Program-made: the position numbers and the translations under genes
Part shown: positions 30,492 to 39,799 of the stretch, one piece after another
How positions within the stretch are numbered: the first letter of the stretch is position 1
How the letters are laid out: each line of letters starts with the position of its first letter
Notes under the pieces: model-generated
What the model saw: only the letters and a program-made list of their open reading frames with translations
Databases searched by the model: none
What the model was told of the DNA's origin: nothing
Source of the DNA: Pycnococcus provasolii
Taxonomy: Eukaryota > Chlorophyta > Pseudoscourfieldiophyceae > Pseudoscourfieldiales > Pycnococcaceae
Direction of reading: 5' to 3'
Assembly (NCBI GenBank): GCA_938743325.2
Contig: OW568866.1
Location: 124,001 to 188,000 of the forward strand
Length of the DNA: 64,000 nucleotides

Positions 30492-32579
30492 CTAGTCGCT
30501 CTTGCGCTCGACATGCGCCGACGACGATGCCATACTCGCGTCCAGGACAACCACCAAACGACGAAGCAGGGCGTACCGTTTATCGTCATCCGTCGAGCTG
30601 CTGCCATTCTCCTCCTCGCTCGCCTCCTTCTCCTCGAGAGCGCGTGTCCTCTCACGCAGCGCGGTAGAAACGGACGAACGCAACGTCACAAGCTCAGAAT
30701 CCAGCGCGGTGTCGCCGACGAGCGCGTTACGTCCGGCGCTGTCCGCACAACGAAGCAATGCCACGCGAAGCTCGAGCGCCTCCGCGACGGCACGATGCGG
30801 CGCGGTGGCCGAAGCAGCATCCGTGGGCATGGGACCTGCAAGCGACGCAGATGCATCACGCACGCACGCGAGAAGCGCGGACGTGCCGCCGTCGGGTAGG
30901 AGCAGCGGCGCGGCAGCGCAGCTGCCGCGCAAGGCACAGCGGCGCGCGTCTCTGAAAGCCTCTGCAAATCCGGGAACGGCGCGTGCCGCCACGCCGCAAG
31001 GCGCGTGAGCTCCAGCAGCGAGCGTGACGCAGCGCCAGAGACTTTCCGCGGCTGGTGCCCCGAGTCCACCCGCGCATGCATGGCATGCATCACGCACCGC
31101 GCCCGTCGACATCTGCCGACGAGCCGCGGACGCCGTGTCCGGTGCATGGGAGAGGTGGAAGGCAAGCACCTTGCCAATGTCGTCGGAAAGGTCCCAGTGT
31201 TGCCCCATCGCGTCGTCGAGCTGCTCCTGCTCCGACGGCTGCGAGTCAGCGGCTGCGGCGGCGGCTGCGGCACTTTTCCTCGCGCTCTTCTTCGCCGCGG
31301 TGGCTCGCGCGTCAAGGCTCGATCGCAGCGCTGCCGCGGCATCTGCGAGCGCAGCGTCGACACATCTCCACAGCGCGCCTGCCGCCTCGCTATTCCCACG
31401 CCGACCTGTCGGTGAAGCACCAATACCCACGCTCCCAACGCACCTTGCGAGTGCCTCAAGGGCACCCAGGCGACGGCGCGTGGGTGCATCCTGAACACCA
31501 CCCTCCCTTTCACGAGAACGCAGCAATGCGACGAGACGTGGCAGATTCGACTCAACGTCACGAGCAGCTGACGATAACGACGCGCCGCCGTGAAGCGTGG
31601 CGTGCACACGATCGCACAGCGCGCGAGCGGCGGTGTCAGCCCAGGCTACGGCGAGTGCGTCACCGCACAGCCTCTCCTCGTCCGCGGCGGCTGGATCCAT
31701 CGCATCCGCGTCCAACGTGGAAGGTACGTCGAGCCATGCACCCGCGCCTGGTGCGGAGAGCTGATCGACGAGCGATATCGCATGCTCGCTCAGGCCAAGC
31801 GTTTCCCACACTCCCGATGCGCTTACTGCGGTATACGACGTGCGTGCCGCAAGCGAGCGCGCCGTCGCAAGAGCACGAAGCGGCATGACATCGTCATCAT
31901 CGTCGTCGTCGTCGTCGTCGTCGTCGTCTTGATAGTGGAAGGCGGCGTGGGCGCCGCCAGGTCCCGCATGTTTTGGAGGATTTCCGCCGAGAGCTCTTCT
32001 GCGAGCATACGTCGCCCGCGCGAGGCGCAGCACTGTGGCAGGTATGGCAAAGAGGTGCAGTGCGGCAAGGTCGTGCCTTGCTCGCCTAGCCGTTCCTTGG
32101 CTCGTGCTTGCACCGTCGCTCGATTCCACACGCGCGGCGGCGTTTGTTGCGTCTATCGATTGGTTTGCATCGCGCTCCGCGGCGTCGACGACGGTGCGCA
32201 CCGCCTTTGCACACATCGGCCAGTTTTCGACGAGCCGATCGACGCCGTCTCGTTTCGTGTCCGCGACCGCGCTGGCGAGTGCATCCGCAAGTGCGCGCAC
32301 TTCGTCGTGTTCGAGCAGCGGCAGGTCGAATCTCAAGCGCGCGTGGCACCTGCGCGCAAGCTGCATACGTGACGCGCGCGAGTCTAAAGGTGATGACGAT
32401 GCTGCACTTGTGTCGGGTGATGCGTCTGATGATGCCGCCTGCCGCCTCGCCTCCGACGCCTCGATTTCCCGGATGAGCGCGGATGAGAACGCGTCGTGCT
32501 CGCGGGACGCCTGCGTCTGCGTGTGGTTGCGGTGCGCGCGCGCTAACGAAAGCGCCTCCTCGAGCGTGAGGGACGTCAT
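30492..32579 (-). CDS. 695-residue alpha-helical protein of unknown function
   Basis: A single exon starting MTSLTLEEALSLARAHRNHT. It is almost entirely helical, rich in Ala, Arg, Leu, Asp and Ser, without membrane segments. This suggests an alpha-solenoid or tethering-complex subunit, but I cannot assign a family. An Asp run of 13 lies near residue 225 (a GTC microsatellite at 31896-31929), and an Ala run lies near 440. The C-terminal 109 or so codons lie inside the left inverted arm, so an identical copy of the gene's end exists at 33947-34274. It is divergent from the OXNAD1-like gene across 180 bp. Both genes lie in the segment that the inverted arms could flip. Confidence 0.75.
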   Translation of the reverse strand: MTSLTLEEALSLARAHRNHTQTQASREHDAFSSALIREIEASEARRQAASSDASPDTSAASSSPLDSRASRMQLARRCHARLRFDLPLLEHDEVRALADALASAVADTKRDGVDRLVENWPMCAKAVRTVVDAAERDANQSIDATNAAARVESSDGASTSQGTARRARHDLAALHLFAIPATVLRLARATYARRRALGGNPPKHAGPGGAHAAFHYQDDDDDDDDDDDDDVMPLRALATARSLAARTSYTAVSASGVWETLGLSEHAISLVDQLSAPGAGAWLDVPSTLDADAMDPAAADEERLCGDALAVAWADTAARALCDRVHATLHGGASLSSAARDVESNLPRLVALLRSREREGGVQDAPTRRRLGALEALARCVGSVGIGASPTGRRGNSEAAGALWRCVDAALADAAAALRSSLDARATAAKKSARKSAAAAAAAADSQPSEQEQLDDAMGQHWDLSDDIGKVLAFHLSHAPDTASAARRQMSTGAVRDACHACAGGLGAPAAESLWRCVTLAAGAHAPCGVAARAVPGFAEAFRDARRCALRGSCAAAPLLLPDGGTSALLACVRDASASLAGPMPTDAASATAPHRAVAEALELRVALLRCADSAGRNALVGDTALDSELVTLRSSVSTALRERTRALEEKEASEEENGSSSTDDDKRYALLRRLVVVLDASMASSSAHVERKSD

Positions 32580-32759
32580 ACCTTATGGAGCACGCGAGGA
32601 GGGGAGTCCTCGGCGGCGGGTTGGTGCCGGAGGGCGAAGGCTGCGGGGAGGGGAGGGAAAAACAAGGGCGCAGATTCGGGGAGCCGAGGAGGAGGAGGTC
32701 CACATATTTATTCCGCGATCACAACTGGGCGCAACAATCCAATACATAGCGCCCTCCTC
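32580..32759. promoter_or_regulatory. short divergent promoter inside the invertible segment
   Basis: 180 bp separate the ATG of the 695-residue gene from the ATG of the OXNAD1-like gene, so the two must share or abut promoters. The sequence is G-rich with several GGGGAG-type runs. No telomere-like tract is present. Confidence 0.55.
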
Positions 32760-33941
32760 ATGGCGCGTCTCCCCAGCGCGCTGCGTCGACTGCTCGCAGC
32801 CGTGCCTGTGCCAACGTACCTGTGCGGAAAGCAGTCTATGACAAGCACCGTCAACTCCTCGACGCGACGATCCCTGTCGTCGTCGGCAAGTGCTATACCG
32901 TCATCTAAGGTGTTCCCCGCGAATTTCGTGGGAACCAACCACCCATCACCTGCGACTGCTCCAAAAGCGTCCTCAGGTCAGCCTCAGGTGCGCCAGTGCG
33001 GCACGTCGTCCGTGCACCCAGTGGCGGCGCCACCAGTGGCAGATCACAGTGTGCAGACGTCTTCATCGCCGGAGACGCAAGCGCCGTCGACTCGCGTACC
33101 CGCGCTTGGGTCGGTGGTGGCGATAGCAGGGGAGACGCCGACGTGCGTGCGCGTTACAATCAGAGTACACGGTGGAAACGACGGTGCGTCGACGAAGTTT
33201 GCATTCGAGGCGGGACAGTGGGTCGACATGTGGCCTGCAGACAGCACCGAGGCGGGCGTGGGATCCGCGGTGGGCGGCTACTCCATAGCTAGCCACCCGC
33301 GTGACCTTGCCGCTGACGGGACGATCGAACTCGTCGTGAAGCGAAGCAGACATCCTGTCGCTACGTGGCTGCACGACTCCGCGCGGGTTGGCGACAACGT
33401 GTACGTGTGCGCGGGAGGCGGCGACGCACTTCGCGTGGACGCGGCTGAGCTGGCGCACCACGCCGTGCTCGTCGCAGGTGGCATTGGCATCACGCCTCTC
33501 ATGAGCATCCTGCGCGAGGTGGCACACGTCGCGCAGACTCGCGTCGTCGACAACCACGGTTCCATGGCGCCCATTCGCACGTCCGTCTTGTACAGCACGA
33601 AGTCGGAGGACGAGTTTGCTCTGCTGCCGGCGATGCGTGCCGCGGCGGAGGCTGCCTCCCCTCGCCTGGAGGTGGACTTCAACCTTCGCGTGACGGCGCC
33701 TCTAGGTGCAGTATCGCCAGGAATGCAAGTCGGCCGCATCGAGCGTAGCCACATCGCCGACGTCGTTTCGAAGCTCGCCGCCGCACCTCGCGCGGCACTG
33801 ATGATGAGCGGCGCTAAAGATGATGTGGCCATGCCAACCGCTTTTGTGTGCGGCCCACCGGCGATGGCGGATGACGTCATCGCACATTTGGTGAGCTGTG
33901 GGCTGATGAGCGATCGCATCAAGTGCGAGCGTTGGTGGTAA
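32760..33941 (+). CDS. OXNAD1: OXNAD1-like NAD(P)H/FAD oxidoreductase
   Basis: A ferredoxin-reductase-fold flavoprotein of 393 residues. The N-terminal 110 or so residues are Ser/Ala/Pro-rich with few acids, as in a mitochondrial or plastid presequence. The FAD-binding barrel follows, with FEAGQWVDMW and GGYSIASHPRDL. The NAD(P)-binding domain has VLVAGGIGITPLMSILREV, TSVLYSTKSEDEF and FVCGPPAMADD. The end, IKCERWW, matches the Trp-Trp terminus of animal OXNAD1 (CFEKWW). The physiological substrate of OXNAD1 is not known. The stop codon falls 5 bp before the inner edge of the right inverted arm. Two degenerate copies of its 3' end sit in the arms. Confidence 0.88.
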   Translation: MARLPSALRRLLAAVPVPTYLCGKQSMTSTVNSSTRRSLSSSASAIPSSKVFPANFVGTNHPSPATAPKASSGQPQVRQCGTSSVHPVAAPPVADHSVQTSSSPETQAPSTRVPALGSVVAIAGETPTCVRVTIRVHGGNDGASTKFAFEAGQWVDMWPADSTEAGVGSAVGGYSIASHPRDLAADGTIELVVKRSRHPVATWLHDSARVGDNVYVCAGGGDALRVDAAELAHHAVLVAGGIGITPLMSILREVAHVAQTRVVDNHGSMAPIRTSVLYSTKSEDEFALLPAMRAAAEAASPRLEVDFNLRVTAPLGAVSPGMQVGRIERSHIADVVSKLAAAPRAALMMSGAKDDVAMPTAFVCGPPAMADDVIAHLVSCGLMSDRIKCERWW

Positions 33942-33946
33942 ATTAT

Positions 33947-34274
33947 TGCTGCTTCGGCCACCGCGCCGCATCGTGCCGTCGCGGAGGCGCTCGAGCTTCG
34001 CGTGGCATTGCTTCGTTGTGCGGACAGCGCCGGACGTAACGCGCTCGTCGGCGACACCGCGCTGGATTCTGAGCTTGTGACGTTGCGTTCGTCCGTTTCT
34101 ACCGCGCTGCGTGAGAGGACACGCGCTCTCGAGGAGAAGGAGGCGAGCGAGGAGGAGAATGGCAGCAGCTCGACGGATGACGATAAACGGTACGCCCTGC
34201 TTCGTCGTTTGGTGGTTGTCCTGGACGCGAGTATGGCATCGTCGTCGGCGCATGTCGAGCGCAAGAGCGACTAG
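33947..34274 (+). pseudogene. copied 3' end of the 695-residue gene
   Basis: Carries about 108 codons in plus sense, in frame and intact up to SSAHVERKSD and stop. It has no upstream part in the present arrangement. If the spacer inverts, this copy becomes the functional C-terminus and the left copy becomes the orphan. Confidence 0.88.
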
Positions 34275-34281
34275 CACACTT

Positions 34282-34387
34282 TCGCCAGGAATGCAGCAAG
34301 TCGGCCCACCATGACGTCATCGCACATTTGGTGAGCTGTGGACTGATGAGGGATCGCATCAAGTGCGAGCGTTGGTGGTAAATTATT
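34282..34387 (+). pseudogene. copied 3' end of OXNAD1-like gene, right arm
   Basis: It begins with a block matching about 33715-33735, then jumps to a copy of 33868-33947, omitting about 130 bp. I count two substitutions in the roughly 76 bp of the second block. The missing segment has no GT-AG borders, so it is not a spliced copy. Confidence 0.8.
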
Positions 34388-35120
34388 ATGAATGAAAATC
34401 ATCACTTGTAAGATACGTTACATACATCAAACGTTGTATTATATATTAAGGACGAAGACCGAACGAACATCATTTGATGTGTTAGGGTTTGGATTTGATG
34501 TGACATGGGATGGATGGGTTGCAGGAGAGATGAATGGGGGATGGGAGGAAAAAGAGTCGCTCGTCGATGGCAGATGTGGATGGCCGAGGACAAGCTGTAG
34601 TCTGTTGCAAGCAACTGGCTACCTCGTAAGAAATTATATGAAATATGTTATAGGAATCAGTGATTCCCAATAATCATTTCAATGATTATAAAACAGTTAC
34701 TACAAATTAATCCGAGCCATATAAGGCAGGAGATGATAAAAATGCCAAATGCCAAAAAATTGACGAAAGTATAGACGGGGTACATGTGCGACAAAGTCGA
34801 TGCGATTTGGGGGGCCCTGCCGGCGCCGGGAAGGAGGCGCGGAATGCAAGGTGGTACTCATGCAAGCTTCCTCCTCCTTTAGCAACACCAACTCATCGTC
34901 GTGGGCCAGATACTCGGCTACGATCGGTTCGCCCGTCAGGTCCGTCCGTCGGAAGCACGCGGCAGCGACGTGCCGACGTCGCGCGCGCGGCTGCGGGCGC
35001 ACGCGCGTAGGTGCAGTGCAACTCGCGTAGGGCTGTCTTCCACCTACCTATTGCTATCCAGTCTGCAATGCGCGAGTGCCTCATCTTGATGCTTGTCGAT
35101 CTTGCTTCACGTGTTGTTGT
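34388..35120. other. non-coding interior of right inverted arm
   Basis: About 730 bp with short frames on both strands but no recognisable domain. It includes an AT-rich half (34388-34770) with a near-palindrome around AATCATTTCAATGATTA at 34672-34688 and a GC-rich half. It is duplicated as the mirror 29646-30378. Confidence 0.5.
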
Positions 35121-36599
35121 TTAGTTTTTCTTTCTCTTCAGGTGCGCCATCGTCTCCTCCTCCGTGGAAAAGCCTGTGCCTAGCGCCCAATTCGGCGCAT
35201 AAGGGGACAATCGCCAGTACTCAGCCTCGCGTTCCGCATTCGTACGAAGCTCTTTCTCAAGCGCGGCGCGCATTTTCGATGGAGCTTCGAGAAGCATAGA
35301 CTGCGTGATAACCTTCCATGCCTCCGCATCTTCCGTCCCGGGTATAGGCATCGACGCACCCTTCTCGCCTTTTGTTTGAAATCTCTTCTGAACCCGACTC
35401 AATGCCGCCCGGGATGGCTGACGTCGTTCGCGCACGGCGATGCCGCCTGCACCACTTGCTTCGGCTTTCCCCTTTTGCTTGCGGGTGGCGCATTCCGCCT
35501 TGTGAGCGGCTTTCCAATGCGCCTTCTGGCACTCTTTGCTGCAGTACACGATGGCCGGGGCGCGGCACGCACACGAGAGATGCTTCTTGTCTGGTGTCTC
35601 TTGCACGCTGCAGTGTACGCATAGACGTGCGATCCCCTCCGCCGCCATCTCTGGGATACTAATGCCATACTTCTTGAATGCGCGTTTCATCGCCGCGGGT
35701 AGAGGTTGCTTCTTGCGCCTCTGGCCGTAGATTTCCATCAAATCTCCGCTCGTCAATCCGCACCCTAGCCCACCCTTCACACCCACACGCTGTGATGAGA
35801 GCAGCTCCCAAATGAACGACAGGACGTTGTCCCGCTCTGACGCGGGAAGCGGCGACGCCACTTGATCTAGCCGATGCTTCACGTAGGCAAATGCGGTGGG
35901 GTACCAATTCCCCTTGCCGTCGCACACTCCCTCACCTTCGGCGCCGATGAAGTAGCACAGTGCCGGGCGCGCAGAAAGATCCTCCAAGGGATGTTCCGCA
36001 CATAATAGCTCCTGCGCGCGCTTCCAGAGGAAGCCCGTGTCGAACTCGAGGGCGGGATCGCCGTGCGCATCCACCTTTGGGGAGATCCAGAAGGTTGTAC
36101 CAGCCTCGAAATTGCGGAAGCAGCAGTCGCTCGCCCGGAAGCGACTGTCGCCCGTAACGACGGAGTCGAACGCATCGGGCATTTCGGCGTGGAGCGCGGC
36201 CCACCGGGTCGGCGCAACCTTGTATGACAAACTCAATATTAAGCCCGCCGAGTCCTCAGGGTTAGGAAGCACGTCGCTCGCCTGGGATATGAGAATCGCA
36301 AGCAACCACGACCAGTGGTTTGCGTCCCACCCTGCCATTTCTCGCACCCATGGCAAGGCGGATAGCCTCACAATTCTTTTCCTCCCATCATCCGGGGCAA
36401 ATCGCGCGGCTAGGCCCAAGAGGAGGTTCGAGGATGGCGTCAGGTTTGGCTCGTTTGGTTCGAGCGCGGATAGCGTGAGCGACACGGTCACGGGGGGGCC
36501 GTTGTACCCGCGCAGGTACCGCACGTCCTCCGGCGGCGCGGCTTCGATCTGCCGCGCCGCCGTCACCAGGCACTTGAGCACCGCGCGGGGCGGCGGCAT
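35121..36599 (-). CDS. MYND-type zinc finger protein
   Basis: The ATG at 36599 (MPPPRAVLKCLVTAAR) gives 492 residues. Longer in-frame starts upstream would translate a telomere-like promoter tract as LGLGLL and are rejected. The first 320 residues are a globular region I cannot assign. A MYND finger lies at about 345-385: CVHC, CACRAPAIVYCSKECQKA, HWKAAHKAEC. A basic, helical tail ends AHLKRKKN. MYND fingers bind proline-rich peptides and are expanded in some algae. The last 17 or so codons lie inside the right inverted arm and are duplicated at 29591-29645. The function beyond protein binding is unknown. Confidence 0.8.
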   Translation of the reverse strand: MPPPRAVLKCLVTAARQIEAAPPEDVRYLRGYNGPPVTVSLTLSALEPNEPNLTPSSNLLLGLAARFAPDDGRKRIVRLSALPWVREMAGWDANHWSWLLAILISQASDVLPNPEDSAGLILSLSYKVAPTRWAALHAEMPDAFDSVVTGDSRFRASDCCFRNFEAGTTFWISPKVDAHGDPALEFDTGFLWKRAQELLCAEHPLEDLSARPALCYFIGAEGEGVCDGKGNWYPTAFAYVKHRLDQVASPLPASERDNVLSFIWELLSSQRVGVKGGLGCGLTSGDLMEIYGQRRKKQPLPAAMKRAFKKYGISIPEMAAEGIARLCVHCSVQETPDKKHLSCACRAPAIVYCSKECQKAHWKAAHKAECATRKQKGKAEASGAGGIAVRERRQPSRAALSRVQKRFQTKGEKGASMPIPGTEDAEAWKVITQSMLLEAPSKMRAALEKELRTNAEREAEYWRLSPYAPNWALGTGFSTEEETMAHLKRKKN

Positions 36600-36647
36600 G
36601 GCGGTCACAGGTGGAAGGGAGCTCCGCACGGGGGGTACGAAGAGAAG

Positions 36648-36664
36648 TAACCCTAACCCTAACC
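36648..36664. promoter_or_regulatory. telomere-like tract upstream of MYND gene
   Basis: TAACCCTAACCCTAACC, 49 bp upstream of the chosen ATG at 36599. Confidence 0.7.
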
Positions 36665-37139
36665 TGGCATCCATCCTGCTCTCTCTCTCTCTCTGCCCAG
36701 TCTCTTCCCAGGGTGGTGCCGTGTCCCGACAAACAGACAAAGGGCGGGCGGGAGGAAGATGAAGTCGGAAGCGTTGGGTGGTTGATCCCGACCTTGCCAC
36801 GTGACCTTGCCCGCCTTTTCTCCTCGCCTTGTACGTAAAGTATCCATCCGACCATCCTCGCCTCATCAGGCTGTCAGGCGCATCATCTCGTCGCGCTCCC
36901 TCGCGTTGATGGACGCCTTGCCTTGGCCCTTGGGACTTGCAAGGGAGTCATCATTTGGCGGGACCTTTTGGCGGGTCCCACCTCCTTCTGTCCTTCCTCT
37001 CTTTCTTTCCTTGCTCCCCTCCCCAAATGAATAGCGCGGGTGGTTCGACGAAACCTTCCTCCTCAACCTTCCCCCTGAACCATTCCTCTCTCTGCTCGTC
37101 ATCTTCCCAACCCTTTCTTTTTTTTGAGAGCTTGTCAAG
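36665..37139. promoter_or_regulatory. divergent promoter region MYND / membrane protein
   Basis: About 475 bp, pyrimidine-rich on the plus strand near 36990-37130 (CTTTCTTTCC-type runs and a T run right before the 37140 ATG). A (CT)n run lies at about 36677-36693. No gene was seen. Confidence 0.4.
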
Positions 37140-37694
37140 ATGAAGACGGCCGGCGTGGTGATGAACTTGGTGGACGCGTTCGCGAACTTCGCGTGGATGT
37201 TCGGCGCGTCGGGCAGCTCGCCCATACCGCACCCGTGGGTGATCGGACCGGCGCTGAAGTTCACCATCATGCTCGTGGACTTCATGTTCCTCGGAACGGT
37301 TCTCCCGCACCACGTTCTCATGACGGTGGCGCAGGGAACTCTGCTCACGAACGGCCTGTGCGATGCCGGCGTCATGACGGACATGACTTGCACCTACGCC
37401 GCAAAGATTCCGCCGTACGTGATGCCCGTTGCCATCTTGCTGTACGCGGCCCTTATCTACAACTTCAAGGGCGCGAACCTGGACGTGCTTGCCCAGCTCG
37501 CCGGCTCGTTGTCGCTCGTCGGAAATGTGTTCTGCTCGTTGGGTTTCATCCCTCTCGAGCCGGTGTGTGCGTTGTTCGCGAAGGTGAAGGAGCCGGCGGT
37601 GTTCCTGCCTCGGTGCATGATCTTCGGGAATGCCATTCGCACTCTTCGCAACCTTCTTGACACGGACGAGTTCGACGAGGACGAGGACGACTAG
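37140..37694 (+). CDS. multi-pass membrane protein of unknown function
   Basis: A 184-residue product starting MKTAGVVMNLVDAFANFAWM. Three to four hydrophobic segments are visible: around ALKFTIMLVDFMFLGTVL, YVMPVAILLYAALIY, and LAQLAGSLSLVGNVFCSLGF with the following Pro-rich turn. Cys residues lie in NGLCDAG, MTCTYAA and NVFCSLG. The end is a soluble acidic tail, DEFDEDEDD. No targeting peptide is obvious and I cannot name a family. Good codon structure and a clean ATG after a T-rich leader support a real gene. Confidence 0.7.
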   Translation: MKTAGVVMNLVDAFANFAWMFGASGSSPIPHPWVIGPALKFTIMLVDFMFLGTVLPHHVLMTVAQGTLLTNGLCDAGVMTDMTCTYAAKIPPYVMPVAILLYAALIYNFKGANLDVLAQLAGSLSLVGNVFCSLGFIPLEPVCALFAKVKEPAVFLPRCMIFGNAIRTLRNLLDTDEFDEDEDD

Positions 37695-38674
37695 AGGAGC
37701 AGTTCAAGCAGACACGGAACACAGAGGAATATATTTTATATCCCTCATTCAGTAACGAAGTGTACTTTGCTCTATCCAGCGGTTGTCCATTCACACCATT
37801 CACTTTCACCATTCAGCCCATGCTTGCAGTGCCAGGGAGCGTTACATACACGAAAAAGCACCCCCGGGAAATCGACTCGCTCCTTCTCGCGTGCATGGAT
37901 CCCGACCACCTTTACCTGTCGTGCGCGTGTCCCTAACTAGTCTACTGTAAAGGTCTACCAACCTTTGGTAAATCGCTCGACCATCCCTCCGGCAAGTCCA
38001 CACCCTTGTACAAGCTCTGCTCATCATGATCAAGCTCCAGAAAGAAGGGCGGAAGCAGGAAGACGACTTGTATGGAAGAACCACTCGAGAAACTCAGAAC
38101 TCAGAAGACGACCAAATACCTCGACCAAATACCTTATTAGGCCGAGAAGCCCGAGACGAGAGCCGAGTGCAAGAGCCGAGAGAAAGAGCCGAGTGCAACA
38201 GCCGAGTGCAAGAAAGCCGAGTGCAAGAGCCAAAGGAGAGCCGAGGCGAGAGGAGCAAGTTCGGGGTTAGAAAAAACAAAACGCAAGTCCATGGGAAAGG
38301 TCCAGTACCAACGCAACCAACTACGGGTACAGAAATCGGTTGGAAGAATCGTTCAAACATAGGGGACACGAAAAGAGCATGCGAACAAACCCCTTTTTTT
38401 CTCCAGCAGTCCATCCAGGCTTGCATTGCAGTGAGTGCCAGGCTTTTGCAAAGTGAACGGCGGAGGGCGAATCTCCCTCCGAGTGAGGAGTCCCCGAATA
38501 CAGGGGAAGTGGGAAGTGTTTGCCTGTTTGGTGTCGGAACCAAATAAATGCAACGCGGGGAAGGAAGAACTGAAGAAAGAAGCAGGTGCCTCCCCTCCCG
38601 ACGTCTTGAGGAGAACCTTTCCCCTCCCTCCCCCTCCCCTCTCCCCTCTTCTGATATTCTTCCCCCAGAGCAAC
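37695..38674. other. 980 bp intergenic region with a minisatellite
   Basis: It holds a degenerate minisatellite (see 38141-38256) and pyrimidine-rich leader sequence before the REF/SRPP-like gene. A 173-codon frame across 38026-38547 consists largely of the minisatellite read through and shows no domain, so I do not call it a gene. Confidence 0.45.
38141..38256. repeat. GCCGAGTGCAAGA-type minisatellite
   Basis: About eight degenerate units built from GCCGAG followed by TGCAAGA or AGAAAGA. Units differ in length, so reading frames through it are not conserved. Confidence 0.65.
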
Positions 38675-39799
38675 ATGTCCGCCGCGTCTGAATACAAGCG
38701 CCTCGCGTGGGTCCCCTCCTTGACGACCACCGCCTCCACGTACGCCATTGGCACGTACGCCTACCTCAAGGACAACGCAGGACCGCTCAAGGTACGTCAG
38801 CTTGATAATATGGTGTCAGCTTACTTGGTACTTCAGGGGCATGCATGTCTTTTTTAGGCGCATGTTCAGTGTTGAGGGAAACGAAACGAAACGCGTTCTG
38901 TATGGTTTGGTTTGGTTTGGTTTCTTGGTTGACTTGTGTTTTTTTTTTGTGCTTTTTTTGCAGTATTTTCGTAGTTCACACTAGCGAAACCATGTGTCTC
39001 ACACGAACTAACACATATTTATTTATTATCATAAAATACCCAAACCAACCTACAATAAATAAATAAATAGTCTGGCGTCGAGTCCATTGAGACGAAGCTC
39101 GTCGAGTACGGAACGCCGCTCGTCGAGAAGTACGACATCAAGGACAAGGCGGCGACGCTGCTCGCGAAGAGCGACGAGCTCGTTGACAGCGTCATCAACT
39201 ACGCCGACGCGAACGCACCTGTGACGATGGGATTCGTCGACGCCGTGCTCAAGCAGGCGCTGCTGGACCCGGAGAATGTCACGCACTTCCACGCGGTGCG
39301 CGCCGAGTACCTGTCCAAGGTGCAGACGGCTCTCGACGCTGTCAAGGAGCGCGTCGTGTCGTCCAAGGAGAAGAGCCTCGAGCTGTTCCACGAGCGTGCG
39401 GCGGCTGTGCAGAAGTCAATCACAGACGCGCTCGAGAGCATTCGCACGAGCGAGATGCCGGCGACGCTCATTGGACGCGTCGCGGAGGCGTGGGGCAGCT
39501 TCCTCGAGCTCGACGTCGTGAAGAGTGCTCTCGAGAAGGCTGCGCCGCACGTCACCAAGGCGGTGTCCCTCGCGAAGAGCGCGGCGGAGTCGGTCAAGGC
39601 TGACAAGCGCTACAACATGGTGTACACGAAGGCTGTGGAGGTGCTGGAGAAGGTGACCGCCACGCAGATCTACGCGACGCGCGTTGAGCCGACCATCAAG
39701 CCCGTTCTGAGCAAGGTGACGGAGTACGAGAAGTACTACACGCCGGCGCTCGAGTACATCAAGCCGACGATTGCATCTCACGAGATCACGGCGAAGTGA
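38675..39799 (+). CDS. REF/SRPP family lipid-droplet-associated protein, two exons
   Basis: Exon 1 is 38675-38791 and exon 2 is 39071-39799, with a 279 bp intron (donor GTACGT, acceptor AATAG) in phase 0. The product is 281 residues. The first 60 residues align by eye with plant rubber-elongation-factor/LDAP proteins: TYAIGTYAYLKDNAGPLK, then SGVESIETKLVEYGTPLVEK. The rest is amphipathic helix: VDAVLKQALLDPENV, LIGRVAEAWGSFLEL, and a C-terminus with KVTEYEKYYTPALEYI. Land-plant LDAPs coat cytosolic lipid droplets and help in oil storage and stress. A similar role on algal droplets is inferred. There is no signal peptide or transmembrane segment. Confidence 0.8.

Larger units (their letters stand above)
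29591..30819 (+). repeat. left arm of 1,229 bp inverted repeat
   Basis: Reverse complement of 33947-35175; every paired position sums to 64766. I compared selected stretches and identical overlapping translations and saw a single substitution, near 29638/35128. The arm carries, in plus-strand order, the last 17 or so codons of the MYND gene (29591-29645, plus sense), about 730 bp of non-coding sequence, a copy of the OXNAD1-like 3' end in minus sense (30379-30484), and the last 109 or so codons of the 695-residue gene in minus sense (30492-30819). The near identity implies recent origin or ongoing gene conversion. Confidence 0.95.
33947..35175 (-). repeat. right arm of 1,229 bp inverted repeat
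   Basis: Mirror of 29591-30819. Its inner edge falls at the end of a TAAATTATT motif just after the OXNAD1-like stop. The same motif recurs at 34379-34387, a microhomology that may mark the join. Its outer edge lies inside the MYND gene. Confidence 0.95.

Noticed and set aside
33278-34264. 328-codon minus-strand frame over the OXNAD1-like gene and right arm
   Set aside because: It is an antisense shadow of the reductase and of the copied tail, with no domain.
36600-36866. Longer MYND protein start upstream of 36599
   Set aside because: It would translate the telomere-like tract as LGLGLL. The distance of that tract from 36599 matches the other tract-bearing promoters.
38026-38547. 173-codon frame upstream of the REF/SRPP-like gene
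   Set aside because: Most of it is the GCCGAG minisatellite translated. There is no domain, and the composition changes abruptly at the repeat borders.
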